From Sphagnum magellanicum (taxonomy: Eukaryota > Streptophyta > Sphagnopsida > Sphagnales > Sphagnaceae): a stretch of DNA of 64,000 nt. The notes under the pieces were generated by a model, which did no database searches, was not told where the DNA came from, and was given only the letters and a program-made list of their open reading frames with translations. Position numbers and translations under genes: made by a program. Where the stretch lies: contig CM038915.1 of NCBI GenBank assembly GCA_021904315.1, forward strand, positions 18,662,001 to 18,726,000, in the 5' to 3' direction. Positions 12,272 through 25,252 of this stretch are shown here, in pieces. The first letter of the stretch is position 1; each line of letters begins with the position of its first letter.

Positions 12272-14574
12272 TTTTTACATAAGTTATAAGGATCAATAAG
12301 TTTCTTTCCCCTTTCTAGGAAAATGGAAAAGGTCAACAAAACGTAGGTTGCAATTAGTTGTAGTTTATCATACAAGAAAACATAAAAATGTAAAAAAATA
12401 AAAATTGGTTATGATTTGAAATTATTATCATTTTTAAAGATGAAACATTGAATTTACAAGGAATCATGACATTTTCAAAAATTCACTTTTATTCAAAAAT
12501 GATGAAGAAAAAAACATGTCATGTACTTGGACAACTATAGGCATTTATTATAACAAGTTGCAAAAAAAATTGTTCCAAAATTCATTCTTATGAAAAAGTT
12601 TCTTTTGGCAAAAAGGACATGCAATCCTTTTTCCCAATAATCCCATTGGCTCATTGTATCTCGTTTGCACCCCCTTTTATATTTTGGTGACCTTATTAGA
12701 ACCTACAATATAAATCTAACAATATTATAGGAAGAAAGTTAAAATTTATCAAAATCTACAAAAAATTAAGCAATTCCAAAGTTTTTTTTCTTAAGAATTT
12801 AATGAAAAATTTAAGCCTTTGACCATGTTGTTGGGCATTTTTTCACAAAATGGTGAAATTTTGCCACAAAAAAATTGTTGGTTTAGAACAATGTCATATA
12901 CCCATTTTTATTAAATTCATCCAACTTCATGAAAATGGACAATACATTCAAAGTAGGATTTCATTGGAAATTCTTAGTAAATACATTGTGCAAATCCATT
13001 AGACTTTGAAGCTCTAATGTAAAATCAATAATATTTGGCTTTTTGATGCTCTTAAACAAATCATTCACAAAACGTTCCAAGACAATAACATTGTCATTCA
13101 TATATTTAGGAACATTTTCCAAACATGTTTTGGTTATTGTGTATATATATATGATTTCTAAAGGGATATATCTCAAATGGTCTTCTCTTTGATTTCTTAT
13201 GTAAATAATTAATGAATATAAATATATAAGTTAAACATAGAATTTCAAACTTTTAAAAAATGCACTTGGGAATGTAATTTTATAGAAATTCCTACTTGTC
13301 CTTATTTTAGTTTACAGTTGGGGCCATACGCTTTTGCAGGTAGTGGATAAATAGGGGCAAAAAAATCTAAAATAAAAAAAATTGTTTTTATAAAAATGGG
13401 CCAAAAATGTGATAAACATGTTAAGAAAACAATGAATCCTATAAAAAAAAATTGTATTTAGGCCAACTTCTATAGCTATGTAGGTGTTTATCAATTTTCA
13501 TAGCTATGTACGTAGGTGGGGAACACAAAGCCCATGTGGTGCTAGTAGGTAATAAAAAAAGAACAATAAAAAAAAACTAAACTATGTTTTGTTAAATTAA
13601 GTTAGGTCTACCTTTCTTTTTATTTTGGCAAGGTGGTTCCTAGTGTACTAACTAATGATGCTTATGCCCAATATGTCAATACATATTCATATTGTATTTC
13701 AATTGTTAAAGCAAAAAAGCTAATGGAATCATGGAATGAAATGAATATGATTATATAAACTTGTATTCAATAAATTAAAGGTAATGGGTGAAACTATTTT
13801 TGTTTATACATGTTGAGTTATTCAAATGGAGGATTTTATAGAAGTTTTCATAAATAATAAGGCCCATCATATGATAAATGTTCTTGAGCATTTCTAGCAT
13901 GGCAAAAAATTTCCATTTTTTTTGCCAAATGATGTATAAAAACTATATGGTGAAAGTTATTGAAAAGAAGTATAATTTGTAATCTATATAAATGTGAATA
14001 GGGTGTTTAGAATTGAATTATGAAAATATACCAAAAATATACCTATTTTAATAAAGTATGTACTTTCAATATCCTATTATTTTGTAGCGTAACAAAAACA
14101 AATCTTTTATCTCACATGTTCCATTAAATATAAAAATAGTAACTCCCCCTAGTAAAAATTTCCTAAATATCTATTGTGAATAAAAAGTGGATGACAATGG
14201 ACAAATTATGATGATGAATGAAATTTTTGCATTATATATGAAATATTCCATTATAAATGAAAAATGGATGTTCATGATGATTATCCTCAAGCAACAAACT
14301 AAATTACATGAAAATCATCTATATTTTACATAATTAATTCGAATTAATGTTCCTAAAATATGTCATAATCTATGTTGAAGATGTTGGATGTCATCCATGA
14401 CAATTAAAATGCATGAACATAAAATTGGGACCCTAAAAGGTAAAAAGGCATCGAGTACAATATTTAGTGTTTGTACATGACCTTAAATAAGGAAAAATTA
14501 CAATTCTTGGAGATCAAGTCATTTCTCTTGAAAAAATAACCAATTCATTCCTTAGTATTAATTCTTTTTAAGGA

Positions 14575-14890
14575 CTAGGTAAAGTAGGTTACATAGGTGA
14601 AAATTTTACCTTTAAAAATTTATTTCATCATGAGATAATTCTTGAAATATTGAAATAATGTTTGTGAAGTTTTATGAAGTTAAATTGTTGAAAATCATTA
14701 TAATTATTGTAGGCTATTTTTTTGAATAATTTCACTATATATATGATAGTATATGATAGTAATCAATTATAGATCATGAAAGAATAATAATTTCATAAAA
14801 ATTTTAAATGAATTATTTTTTTGTAAAATAATAATTATTGATATTGTTGATGTAGAAACTAACCTTAGGCTATAGTAATTAGACAACAAA
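14575..14890 (+). repeat. Diverged direct duplication, copy 1
   Basis: Aligns with 16,610-16,905 through gttgaaa-tcatcataattat, atagatcatg, aataataattt, aaattttaaatgaatta, aataattatt and aaccttaggctatagta (ccctaggctagagta in copy 2). Old and AT-rich; family not recognised. Confidence 0.55.
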
Positions 14891-16609
14891 CATACATAAA
14901 TCATCATGACAACTTGTCACTATATAATATTATAAGTAAGTGGCATAATCTCATCTATTTTGGAATAATGCCTTGAATATAAATCATATTTATGTTTATT
15001 ATACCTATATGAAAGATACATCTAACTTCATTCATTATCCTAAAAAGTTATGAGAGAACCAATTTTCCACAATTTGATTTGAACTTGTGTGATAAAATTT
15101 GTAGTTTAATAAATGAATATTCAAGAGGAAGATTTTGGTAAAACTTGGTAGTAGTTAATGATACTTGGGTGGAGATGAAGTCTTTGGGTGTATTTGATGA
15201 GATCTCCTATGAATGCACTTGGAAAGCCATATGGGGGATCTTAGTGCAAGACCTAAATCTCTAGGGTAGTGAAAGTAAGAAAATTGTTGAAATCAAAAAA
15301 AGGTATTATCAAGATGTTAACCACAACTTGTCTTTTTGTAGCTTTTATGTTGAATTTTAATAGTTATGTTCAGTGACATGTATCCATTATTTTCAATAAT
15401 GGATATAAATTGAAGATATTTTGGTCTAAAATGGAAAAATAAAATAAAATCCCATTAGATAGCAAAGAAACAAGGATGATCATGCAATATGTAGATTAGG
15501 TTAAGAAGGAAACAGAAAAAGGCAATAAGAAAAAAATTGAAAAAAATATTACCAAAAATGAGTGGTAAAGAAATAATGAACTATATCGGCTAATTTATTT
15601 GAAGAAAAGTGATGGAATTATTTCAATATAATTCAAGAGAAAGGATCAATTGGACATATTTTGTGGTGAAAAACAACCAAGTTCAATAAAAATGGAAAAT
15701 GAAGCTTAAGCTCATATGCTTGAAAGAATAATGGAAGATATTTCAAATCCACTTGGACAACTTGATTTTTAAAAATTATATATATACATTTCCCACAAAA
15801 AACAAGTGTTCTTGACATAAAAGGCAATCGTAAGGTTTGCATTGATATTGTATTTATAAAGGATATAAGAACAAAATTTGTGACAAGTTATATGTGTATA
15901 TATAATGAAAGATTTCTATGTGGTGTGAACATAACATATTGCAAGCCAATCGTTTACACATTATTTCTATTGTCACAATGAGAAAGGGATATGTTGTTGT
16001 GAAGGAGTATCAACAATGAAGAATTCCATTAAAGACTCCAATTTTTTTCATTGAGTTAATTTTCTCCACATGTGTATAACACACCTTAAACTTACTAAAA
16101 GAGAAAAGTTGTCAAATATTTAAACCTCCATGTAGCAATGCCATGTAAATATATTTCCAAACATCAAAAAGTGGTGCTTTAACATGGTTGAATCCAAGAG
16201 TTTGAAAAGACATGTGGTAATAAAGTATTAAAGGTTTTTTTTTTTTTTTTTTTTTTTAATAAATTTTTTATGCTTTAAAATCTGATTTAATAAAATCTTA
16301 CAAACCAAGATTTTAAAATTTGAATACCATAGTAACCTAGCAGGCTTGGCACTAAATAAATATGAGCAAAAAAAAATCAAGATTGTTGAGAAATTACCGA
16401 GGTGTACTTAACAAGTAAAAACTAAAATCTTCCATAAAATTTTAATAATTATACTGGAATCTTAGGAGAAAATATATTAAATATTCAGCATCAAACTGAA
16501 TGTTACTAGGCTGTTATGGTATCAAAGGCATTCATCATCATGAAATTAATGCAATAGAACTAATTTAAGGAATGGTTGCATTTTAAAATTTCAATTCCGA
16601 ATTGGTCAA

Positions 16610-16905
16610 ATGGTTAACCTCAATTACTGATTTCTAGAAGTACCTTACACTAAGGTTAGTTTCATCATTAAATAAATCCTCAAAATAGGGAAATGAATTT
16701 TTGTGAAAAATATGAACTTGACATGTTGAAATTCATCATAATTATGAAAGGTAACACTCTAAATAATTTAATTACTCATATGAAAATATCATAGTAGATC
16801 ATGGAAAATATAATAATTTTAAAATTTTAAAAATGAATTAATTTTTTGAAAAAATAATTATTCATTTTGTCAATGTGAAAATTGACCCTAGGCTAGAGTA
16901 TTCGG
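16610..16905 (+). repeat. Diverged direct duplication, copy 2
   Basis: Partner of 14,575-14,890, in the same orientation about 2 kb downstream. The best-conserved part is the 3' half, ending in the taggctagagta block. Confidence 0.55.
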
Positions 16906-16989
16906 GAGGTAACTTGGAGGTCAAGACAAGAAATTGAACTGCAAAAATTGGACAAGAATGTATTAACCAGGAAGAACAAAATAATGGTG

Positions 16990-17830
16990 AATGGGAACCA
17001 TGGATTTCCAAGGGAAGGCAATAATGTCTAGCTCATATGGGTGATGAAGCAAACTACCATTTACAACACCTATTATACCCACGTCCAAACAAAAGGTGAT
17101 TTTGAGATTTGGGTTTATTTCATTCAAGGAAATGGTTGTGATATGTGTGACACACATGAAAGAAGACACTTAGGAATTAAACCCCTAATCCTCCAAGTAG
17201 AGAGACCTAATCACAAATTGGTGTTTGATAAAGGGTTCCTTAAACATCTACATTGTTGGTGGGGTTCTACTTTGCAAGCTAAAAGAAGAACATGGGTGAT
17301 GTGGAAATAGATATAATACATGAAAAAAAGAATCAAAATTCTTAGGGTTAAATGTGACCCACAACAAACTTGTCAAATTATTGTTGTGTAGGCAAACTTG
17401 GCCATAACACAAGTTACAAAATCCACAAATATTCTTTACCAATTGATACAATAAAACACCTCTTGTATGATTGTGTTTTTCCAAAAAAGGAGGAAATACA
17501 TTTCATAGTCTCAAAAGGCACCTCTTGTTCCTGAGTACCTGCTATGTTTAAGGTCATGAGACAAAATAATCTATGGCTTTCATGGAGAGGGTGGGGTTGA
17601 CAATCATGATGGAATCCAACAATCAAAGGTGAGTTGGAGGCATGGGATATACTTAAAAAGCAAAACTACTATGGGAATTGTGAACAAAATCCTGAACTTG
17701 GTATTGGAAAGAAACCATGATGAAGTGTTGATTGGGTGGGTAGATATATTGGTGTTTTGCATCCCCTGCATTTGGACATCCAACAATAATTTTCTTGACA
17801 CTCTTTTTTTCAATTGGATTATTTGTTGAT
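16990..17830 (+). mobile_element. LINE ORF2 3' remnant (RT C-terminus and zf-RVT)
   Basis: Two pieces typical of the end of plant LINE reverse-transcriptase proteins occur in order. At about 17,250-17,310 the frame reads WWGSTLQAKRRTWVMW, like the FLWGGS...KR..W..W segment after the RT domain. At 17,385-17,495, in another frame, a Cys-containing stretch is followed by TIKHLLYDCVFPKK, like the zf-RVT finger (C..C...E.IKHLL..C). The frames differ and stops occur between them, so this is a dead, probably 5'-truncated copy. No poly-A tail or target duplication could be fixed. Confidence 0.6.
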
Positions 17831-19188
17831 TAATTGAATGATAGATGATAATATTGAAAATTTTGGATATGAATCTAGTTGAGTTAACTAAAATATAATT
17901 CTTTTAGGGAAAAGAAGCTTTGAGTGATTTGATATCCTAGTTTCTTCCAATGTCATTAGGTTTGGGGCTATGAGTTAAGATGTGTCGTCTAGCTTCATTA
18001 TCCATAATTATGGATGTTTAACATTCAGTAGATTGTTGGTTTGCTATTTTGTTTTTTGGTTGGACAAGTATATTTGGTTTTGATGGTGTGTAAAGTGGTA
18101 TCCTCTTTCACAATTACATGAGGTTAGATTGAAGTGATCTTTTGTCACCTTGTAGAATTTGAATATGTGTTTGGTTGATTTATTAACCTAAGAATTGATA
18201 TAGGATGGGGGAGAAGGAGCATATATATATATCAACCTTTTATCACATCACAAGGTACAAATACATTTTGCATTGTGTAGCACACATGCACACCAACAAC
18301 ATCCCACCTTCAATAAATTTTCTCATCTACCTTCTATATAGTTTAAACTTATGATCCATTTTCAACTTGACAATCCTTCCAAAATGTAATCACAAAAAAA
18401 AATACTTACATTTTATTTTTGAAACTTGTTGGCAATTCTATGGTGCATAAATCGAAGAACAAAAATGTTACTATTTTAACTTAGGATAGACATGACCATG
18501 GCCTTTATGTAAGATGCTCTTCATTCTATTGATTTGTCATGAATGATATTTGATTAGTAAAGAGAACTAGGTACAAGCAAGATAACAAAAATCAAATCCA
18601 TGAGGAAGGGGGCGAAACGATAACCACTCAATGTAGTGGGTGAATGTGGATCAAAACTATGGCATTAGTCACAATGGGTTGTTGTTGGTCCATAGACCAC
18701 AAGCGTGCCACTCACCATGTCAAGGGCATCTAGTGGTTTATAAGTGGTGAAAATGCACAACTATGTAAACTAACTTGTAGTTTCATTGATTGTGAAGGTA
18801 CACTTTGTACAATACTTTAGCTTGTACCTTGTGAAGAAAGCTTGTATCCAAGGTGGGGGGGGGGTATTCCCCAAAATAAGGGGCCTCTAAGACAAGGTGG
18901 TAGCCAAGTCTAACCCCACATATTGGGAATGGCCCCCACATGGGATGGGGGTTTGATGCTTTACCCATCATAAAACACGAGGCAAATGATATCATGAACC
19001 TAAACATATGTAGAGCATGAGGCAAACGGTTATCATCATGGACTAAATGCATGTAAAGCATGAGGCAAACATTAGCATATGTAGAGAGATCATCACTAGA
19101 AGAAGTATGAGGAGGAAAGTTTTGACATCTACGCCTAAAAAGTGGGAGGGATCTTACACCTACTATAATGACCTCATGGGCAAGCATT
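17831..19188. other. Anonymous DNA with one unassigned minus-strand frame
   Basis: A 134-codon minus-strand frame (18,783-19,187) begins MLAHEVIIVGV and has Pro-rich segments (YPPPTLDT), but no domain I recognise. It overlaps a less AT-rich stretch, which may be enough to keep a frame open. A run of nine G occurs near 18,849. I see no promoter or splice evidence. Confidence 0.35.
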
Positions 19189-19295
19189 CCGCTTTATGAA
19201 ACACCCACGCGCCGGCGGAGGGGAAGGCCAGTATGGCAGGAGGGAGTCAAACTCTCATGCAACTAGTTAGCTGGGAAGAGGTGTGGTGTGGTGTG
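19189..19295 (-). mobile_element. Possible tRNA-derived SINE
   Basis: On the minus strand a T-arm-like GAGAGTTTGACTCCC lies just inside a GC-rich block (the window's CGCCGGCGG), which is out of character with the surroundings. It resembles the body of plant Au-type SINEs. Box A is not convincing, hence low confidence. Confidence 0.3.
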
Positions 19296-19419
19296 GGGGA
19301 GGAGCAAATGGTGCAATGGAATCAATAATTGCAGGTATGGGCTTGAATGGGAATCACATCAAACAGGAGACAAGAGCTGGGGTCAGGTGCCTCATCAATG
19401 ATCTCACTCTCTCATCAAT

Positions 19420-19436
19420 CAGAGAGAGAGAGAGAG

Positions 19437-19468
<32 letters not shown>

Positions 19469-19470
19469 TT
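19420..19470 (+). repeat. (GA)n microsatellite
   Basis: Two AGAGAG runs separated by acac. They encode an artefactual Arg-Glu repeat in one frame. Confidence 0.9.
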
Positions 19471-19784
19471 AGAGATCTTGTACACCTGACTCTTACAACA
19501 CTCCATACAAGCCTTTTTGTTAATTAAAGAAGAAGAAGAAGAAAAAGAGGGATGGCTAGCTTACTTTGCTTTGCTTGCTTGGCTTGCCATCCATGTGACA
19601 AGTCTATGCACCACTACAACACACAAAGAGGACTACTAGCCTACCTTCTTTGTGATCATTCATTCAACAACTTATGTGAGATGCAAACTTGATTATTATG
19701 GGTAGATTCATTATCAAATGCATGTGCATTGTGGGTGGCCTGCTCATGCTCATGCTCATTCATTTGGTTGAAATCATCCAGAAA

Positions 19785-20018
19785 TTCTCTTCTCCTCCTC
19801 CCCCACCCCCCTCCCCCCTCCCCCCTGGCCCCCAACACCACATACAAGCAAGCAAGCAAGCAAAGCAAGCAACCTTCCTTAGGTGAAGTGTATGTTGGTT
19901 TCTTTCATGAGGTAAGTACTTGAGGTAGTAGGAGGTGGGGTCAAAAGGCAAATTTGCCAGTTTGGTGGAGTGGGTGGACCCCTCCTCTCCCCTCCCCTCC
20001 CCTCCCCTCCCCTCCCCA
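19785..20018 (+). repeat. C-rich microsatellites
   Basis: A CCTCC/CCCC tract at about 19,790-19,830, an AAGC run at about 19,848-19,872, and a perfect CCCCT-type run at about 19,982-20,018. Proline- or glycine-rich frames across these tracts are artefacts. Confidence 0.85.
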
Positions 20019-21585
20019 CTATAATTTTGACAATTTTTTATTACTTGTCTAAGTTGTGAAGACAATCTACCTGCAATGATTTGCAGCTTCCGTGCCGCAA
20101 TTTTTGGGCTCTCATTCATTGGATGAGAGGCAAAACAGACCATCCTCTCTCTCTCGTACATTTGAGGGAGGGAGGAAGCTCATGATCACAATAGCACAAC
20201 AACATGGAATCAAGTAAGAGATCAATTGAAACATGAGCACTACTAATTGGGATTTTTTTTAAATTTTTTTTTGGGTAGGTACCTACTTTTGTGGATTAAA
20301 AATTTCATAAAATGGCATTGAAATTCAAGCAGAAGCAATAGAGTTATCCAGAAAGTCACCCTGTCTTTGGGCCCCTAGTTTGACACTCTTAACCATGTGT
20401 TTCATCCCAATTCGGTTGCCTAAAAGATTTGGTGAAAGTGAGGGTGAAATTGGGTACCATTTCATGAAACTTTGTATCAGCTCAGAAGAATGGGTGGAGA
20501 GGTCTTTAGTAATGTGCCAATGTCACATAGCTGGTGGCTACTTTGAAAAACCAACTCTTGGATCCCACATAATGTGTGTACCTAGCATGTGTCATCTTCC
20601 CTAAAATTACATGATTTTTGCACTCATGCAATTGTGAATGTGAACCAAGAGTATATTGGGTAATCTACTTTTTATGTGGAATGCATGTATGGGCAATAAA
20701 TACTCTTGCAAGGAACAAAAATCATTACAAGAAATAGTTGGGCATGATGCTCCATTTTACTTCCATGCACTTACCACACCTTTCTATACAGTATAAGGAA
20801 GGTACTTAGAGCACTTGAGTCTTTGCATGTCCCAACAACTCCCTAGGTGACAAAATCACATAGGAATTCAATTTGCAAGACTTGCCACGAAATTTCACAA
20901 GTTCTTCCACATGTTTCTTGGCCCACATTCACCCAAACATTATTTAAAATAGCTTTTTTTTTCTTTTTTGCTTTTGGGGGGGGGGAGAAACACAAAAGTT
21001 AGGAGTTGGCAAAACCACACCATTCATGAAATAGCAATTTTTTTGTTGGATCTAAAGTTCATTGAAAGTTCTATCCTTTATTCTTATGATTATTATTATT
21101 ATTATTAACATAAAAGGCAATAAATAGCTTGGGAAGGCCATCTTGCAAGTGCTATGAATATGGGCACAAATTCAAGTTATCACAAAAATTTCTTTATTGG
21201 TTTTCATCTATTTGTATCCACCGTGGTTCACTATAACGTAGTTGACCCGAATCTTAACCTAAAAGTTAGAACTTAGAAGGTGTCACACTTCACCACGGGT
21301 TAATCAATCATCTAAAAGAATCTAAGGGATTTCAAAATTCCAGCGGGTAAGTACATACATGTGTGTACCAATGATGCTCCATAATTGGTGGTCTCTTAGG
21401 AAATAAATTGGGTCTCTCTACAATCGGTCCTTTAGAAAGTACGAATGAACCTTGAGGAAGAAAGAATGCTAAAAGGGAAGGGATCACTCACCCCAAGCAA
21501 AAGCATTGGACACTCGGTTTTAATTATGTAAGTCACACTTTTGCTTGTTGGCTTTTTTTTGCATTTGGAATCTGCACATTTATCA
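20019..21585. other. Anonymous DNA
   Basis: No gene, transposon terminus or ordered repeat recognised. A G run (about 20,977-20,987) and an ATT microsatellite (about 21,087-21,106) are present. Confidence 0.45.
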
Positions 21586-21586
21586 A

Positions 21587-21746
21587 ACATTTTGACAATG
21601 CAACGCCATCACAACAAACACATGAGTCATAGGAATCAAAAAGGGGCGAGTGAGTGTGTGTATGTGGTGTGTGTGTGTGTGTGTGTGTCTCGGTCCCAGT
21701 GCAAAATTGCAAACAATTGACTTTCGTAAAGTGAAGTCATTGGGTC

Positions 21747-21777
<31 letters not shown>

Positions 21778-21935
21778 TGTTATGTATGTATGAAACAATT
21801 GGTTATAAAACACATTTTGACAATGAGATGTGATCACAATCATCATACTCATAGAAAGTGAGCTGAAAACGGTGTGAAGTCCAAAGTGCTGAATTGCAAA
21901 CAATTGGGCGTTTTAGTAAAATCATTGGCTCCTCC
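21587..21935 (+). repeat. Direct duplication with expanded GT and ATGT microsatellites
   Basis: The block cattttgacaatg ... catcacaa ... ctcatagaa ... aattgcaaacaattg ... gtaaaatcattgg occurs twice, at about 21,587-21,742 and 21,812-21,935. The first copy has grown a (GT)n run (about 21,656-21,688), and the spacer holds a GTAT tetranucleotide run (about 21,750-21,791). Confidence 0.7.
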
Positions 21936-22705
21936 AATTGACCCAATGGACGGTATTATTATTTTTCATCATCAATTCCCAGGTCATGGACTAGAATGAC
22001 AATCAAAACATACATTTATTTGGACGAGTTGAATCGGATGATGATGTGATGAGACATGGATGTGACACGGATGAGACAATGCTTTGACCCTTTGCCTGTG
22101 TGGTTATGATGAGCGAGTACCCATCATCAGCAATTGAATGGAACTACTAGTAAAAGCCCGGGGGGAGGGGTGGTGTTTTGAGTTGATGTAAATACATTTG
22201 ACAACATGGGTTGGTGCTCAAATTGGATCCACCATCTCTTCTTCTATCCATTTCCATTCGATTCCGAAAGCACAATCAAGAACCCAATCATGGGAAAAGT
22301 AGATGTACTAATTGAAGGGAATCAAATACTATAGTTTTATGAATATGTGACAAGTAGCTAGCTAGCTCGGCAATCATCTCTGATAATAAGGGGCCTTCCA
22401 CTTATTGATACATGTGGGCTTCTTCTTCTTCCTTGTGTACTAGTGTGTTTGGGGGGTAGGGGGGAATCCAGGGAATTGCACGAGCTACATAAAAGTTGTG
22501 ACCTAAAATGCTTGAGTACTACTAATTCACATTCCATTCATTACAACAGAACTACTCTCACAGACCCATTTGGCTCTTCTGATACACATATCTCCCTGCC
22601 CTCTTTTTGGTGTGTATCTTTTCAGTAACCAAAAGCCAAAAAACCAAAAGTATATACAGATCAAAAGTATAAGCAAAACCCTAATTTTCCAAACCCTAAT
22701 TCCAC
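21936..22705. other. Anonymous DNA
   Basis: No gene or element recognised. Aaaccctaatt motifs near 22,677-22,705 resemble telobox elements but are isolated. Confidence 0.45.
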
Positions 22706-22710
22706 TTGGG

Positions 22711-22754
22711 ACAGGGGGAGGGGGAGGGGGAGGGGGGCGGGGGGGGGGGGGGGC
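22711..22754 (+). repeat. G-rich tract with quadruplex potential
   Basis: Several GGGGGA units run into about 20 nearly uninterrupted G. There are far more than four runs of three or more G with short loops, the standard condition for G-quadruplex folding. Confidence 0.85.
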
Positions 22755-23005
22755 CTCATACCTATGTACATATTTCAAAATATAAGTAAAAGTTTGCTGT
22801 TTGCAACCCTTTTCTTGTGGGAAGGGAGCAAATGGGTTGTGGGTTTTCAATTTTGTATGTTCTCGTGGTGGTCGTGGTGGTACCTAGAAACCTAAACCCT
22901 AAACCTATAATCTTACCTAAACATGTAGGACCTTAGTCGAGGGTTTTCATGCCAAAGATGGCTGCCTCAATGGCCATGTCCTTTAGTAGTATGTGTTTAA
23001 CCAAC

Positions 23006-23130
23006 CAGTGTTGTGCGGTTATTTGAATTAACAAAGAACTGTGAGTTTCAGTTTTTTTTGAAATCTAGAGAACCGTTGATGTTTGAAATCCTTTTTGGAA
23101 AAAAAATTGAGAACTGTGGTTATATATATA
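23006..23130 (+). mobile_element. hAT-like 5' end, truncated
   Basis: Begins CAGTGTTGTGCGGTTATTTG, a close relative of the terminus at 37,097 (TAATGTTGTGCAATTATTTG). Similarity continues through the next ~100 bases. No right end found. A (TA)n run follows at about 23,122-23,147. Confidence 0.45.
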
Positions 23131-23479
23131 TATATATATATATATCAGAATTGGGTTTTTGTCTTTTTTTCTGAGAACCATGGTTATGAATCTTACCAAC
23201 CACCTTGATAACCGTCAGGGGTCTGTTCCTGTTTCTAATAACCACCCGACTTTGCAAATAGTGCAGCTAATCAAAATGGCGTATTCCGCCACATAAGTAA
23301 GTTGTCATTGGACAAGCCAAGGAGGGTGGGCTTAATGACAGGGCACTTGGCACAATGTGGCACAAATGGCATGTTCCCTGGTGTTAAAGGTCAGGGAACT
23401 ACCGGGGAACAACTGGGGGAACAAGGCAGAATCTGCACAATCAAAGAGTCTTCTAATGTACTTAAGGAGATGGCCCTTG
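23131..23479. other. Anonymous, less AT-rich DNA
   Basis: A 62-codon plus-strand frame (23,302-23,490) is Gly-rich and has no known motif. It ends inside the inverted repeat at 23,480, so it is probably not a gene. Confidence 0.35.
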
Positions 23480-23563
23480 CTTTAACCTAAGTATTAGGTT
23501 AATATACTTAGGTTAATACTTAGGTTAAAGGAGTTCCCCATGACCCCTGATGGAGTCATGGGG
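23480..23563. repeat. Two adjacent hairpins
   Basis: Perfect 17-bp arms CTTTAACCTAAGTATTA (23,480-23,496) and TAATACTTAGGTTAAAG (23,514-23,530) enclose a 17-bp loop. Five bases later a second stem, ccccatgac (23,536-23,544) and gtcatgggg (23,555-23,563), encloses a 10-bp loop. Function unknown. Confidence 0.8.
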
Positions 23564-25250
23564 AAGCATGCTAGCAAATTCAACAACTAATTAATAATTT
23601 ATTAGAAAAATAAATTTAACACTTTTTTGAGAAATTATGAAGTGCAATTACGTTAAACTGAATTTTAAAAATAAATAAAAATACACGTTCATAATTTCTT
23701 AGTGTATGTGCCGGATTCTAGGCTAACTAATTAGGATTTACACTTAGATAGGGTAAAAACTATTAGCAATGCAATGCACGCACTTAAGACAATAACAATA
23801 TATATATCTTGTGCTTTTTTCTAATCAAATATAATTCGTTCACCAAAAACCACAATGTTTTATTTATTTGATTGATTGCTATTTTCGGTTTCTTTAGTTT
23901 GTTTCTGTGAACTTCACAATCAAACAAAAATGTTATACCCATTTTCATGATTGGAAAGTTCTCATCTTTTTTGGAGATGAATGTGCATATATTACTGACT
24001 ATATGATATGCCAGGGTTGATTGAGCTTTACTAATGTGAGAAAAGTATGCACAATTTTGCATAATTAGTATTCATCGTGGATAATAACATCATGAACACG
24101 AATGGTAACAAATGTGTACATCGATTAACTTAACATATAGATATCAATCGCCGTATCACCATTCACCTTTGCAAAACATGTACTAATCGGTGTCCCAAAA
24201 AGAGTTTGATCGAATTTTTAAAAAAATAGTGGTTGGTTTTACTCCCCATTCAAGCCAAGCAACTCACTCATTCTCAACAATTCATACCCACACATTACAT
24301 TTCATTTCAATCAATTCATTCATCAATGGGAAGAAGACACTTCAAAAAAATCATCGCATTTTGATTGATCTGCCAATTTGGACTTTTGAGTTTCCATAAA
24401 AAAGAACAGGGTTGTTGCACATTCTGCAAAATCTGTAGATTTTTTTCTGTTGTACAACTAACTAGCTAAAAGTCACAACATTGATCCAAGAGCTGAGAGT
24501 TACAATATAATTACTTGAAAGAGCAACAATTGAGCGAGCGAGCGAGCGAGTAAGCAGCCCTAAGTTTGAATATGTAGCTGTTGGGTCCCTCAAATTTATT
24601 AGATAAATTTGTGTTTTTCATTGTGAAGCATTGTAGTGAAGCTTCCATATAGTATTACTTGGTCATCACTCCCTCCCTACAAGAATTTTGCACCCTTCAG
24701 TCTGTTTACAACAATTTGCAGAGATCACAGAAATTGCACAATGTATATCAATATGATTACTACACCTGAGAGTGCACAACAGGAAGTGATAAGAGTTAAG
24801 GATATGGCTCCTCCTGCTCATGGTTTCTGTAAAGTCATGAAGGTTTACAGAAAAAACACCTTTAGGGAAATTGGGTAGCTGTCCAGCCATTGCTCTCTGA
24901 GAATTGGATTCTTCACCAGGACAGTGCAGCAATAGATATCTGCAACAAAACCAAAAACATCATGCATGCCATGTGTGCTACACCACAGATGACATAGCTT
25001 CATCACATTCACAGAGATAATAATACTACGGCATGTAAAGCATTTACAACATATTAGAACTGCCTTGGAAACCCAACATGGGCAAGATCAAGCTTTGCTT
25101 GATTTGAGCATTTTCAAATAGCAAGCTTGAATCTGATTCAATTCTGCAACAGCAACATAGTCTAGAAGACCCTCGCATTGTTCCAGGGCATCATTGCCCA
25201 ATTTTGTAAAAGCTTTGCACTCACATGCACATCAACTACTACCATCACCT
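23564..25250. other. Anonymous DNA, possible transcribed flank
   Basis: From about 24,400 the composition becomes less AT-rich. On the minus strand a strong acceptor-like tract (about 24,939-24,960, T-rich and ending GCAG) precedes an 88-codon frame (24,666-24,932) without recognisable motifs. A GAGC tandem (about 24,533-24,551) is also present. It might be the 3' part of a transcript whose coding fragments are at 25,253-25,605. Confidence 0.3.
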
Positions 25251-25252
25251 TA

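Larger units (their letters stand above)
10030..16985. other. Anonymous, very AT-rich DNA
   Basis: No convincing gene. The longest open frame, 11,580-11,963 on the plus strand (127 codons), is rich in Asn, Ile and Lys and matches no family I know, so I treat it as chance. A 24-base poly-T tract lies near 16,233-16,257. A possible resistance-gene fragment (12,059-12,271) and a diverged duplication (14,575-14,890 and 16,610-16,905) are listed separately. Confidence 0.5.

Noticed and set aside
16515-16530. tggtatcaaaggc, resembling the primer-binding site of LTR elements
   Set aside because: No paired long terminal repeats, polypurine tract or polyprotein motifs nearby; one short match in 64 kb is weak.
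18783-19187. 134-codon minus-strand open frame
   Set aside because: Longest frame in its area but no domain, no supporting signals, and it overlaps a SINE-like GC-rich block at one end.
19656-20161. Gly/Pro-rich frames on both strands
   Set aside because: Produced by the CCTCC and CCCCT microsatellites.
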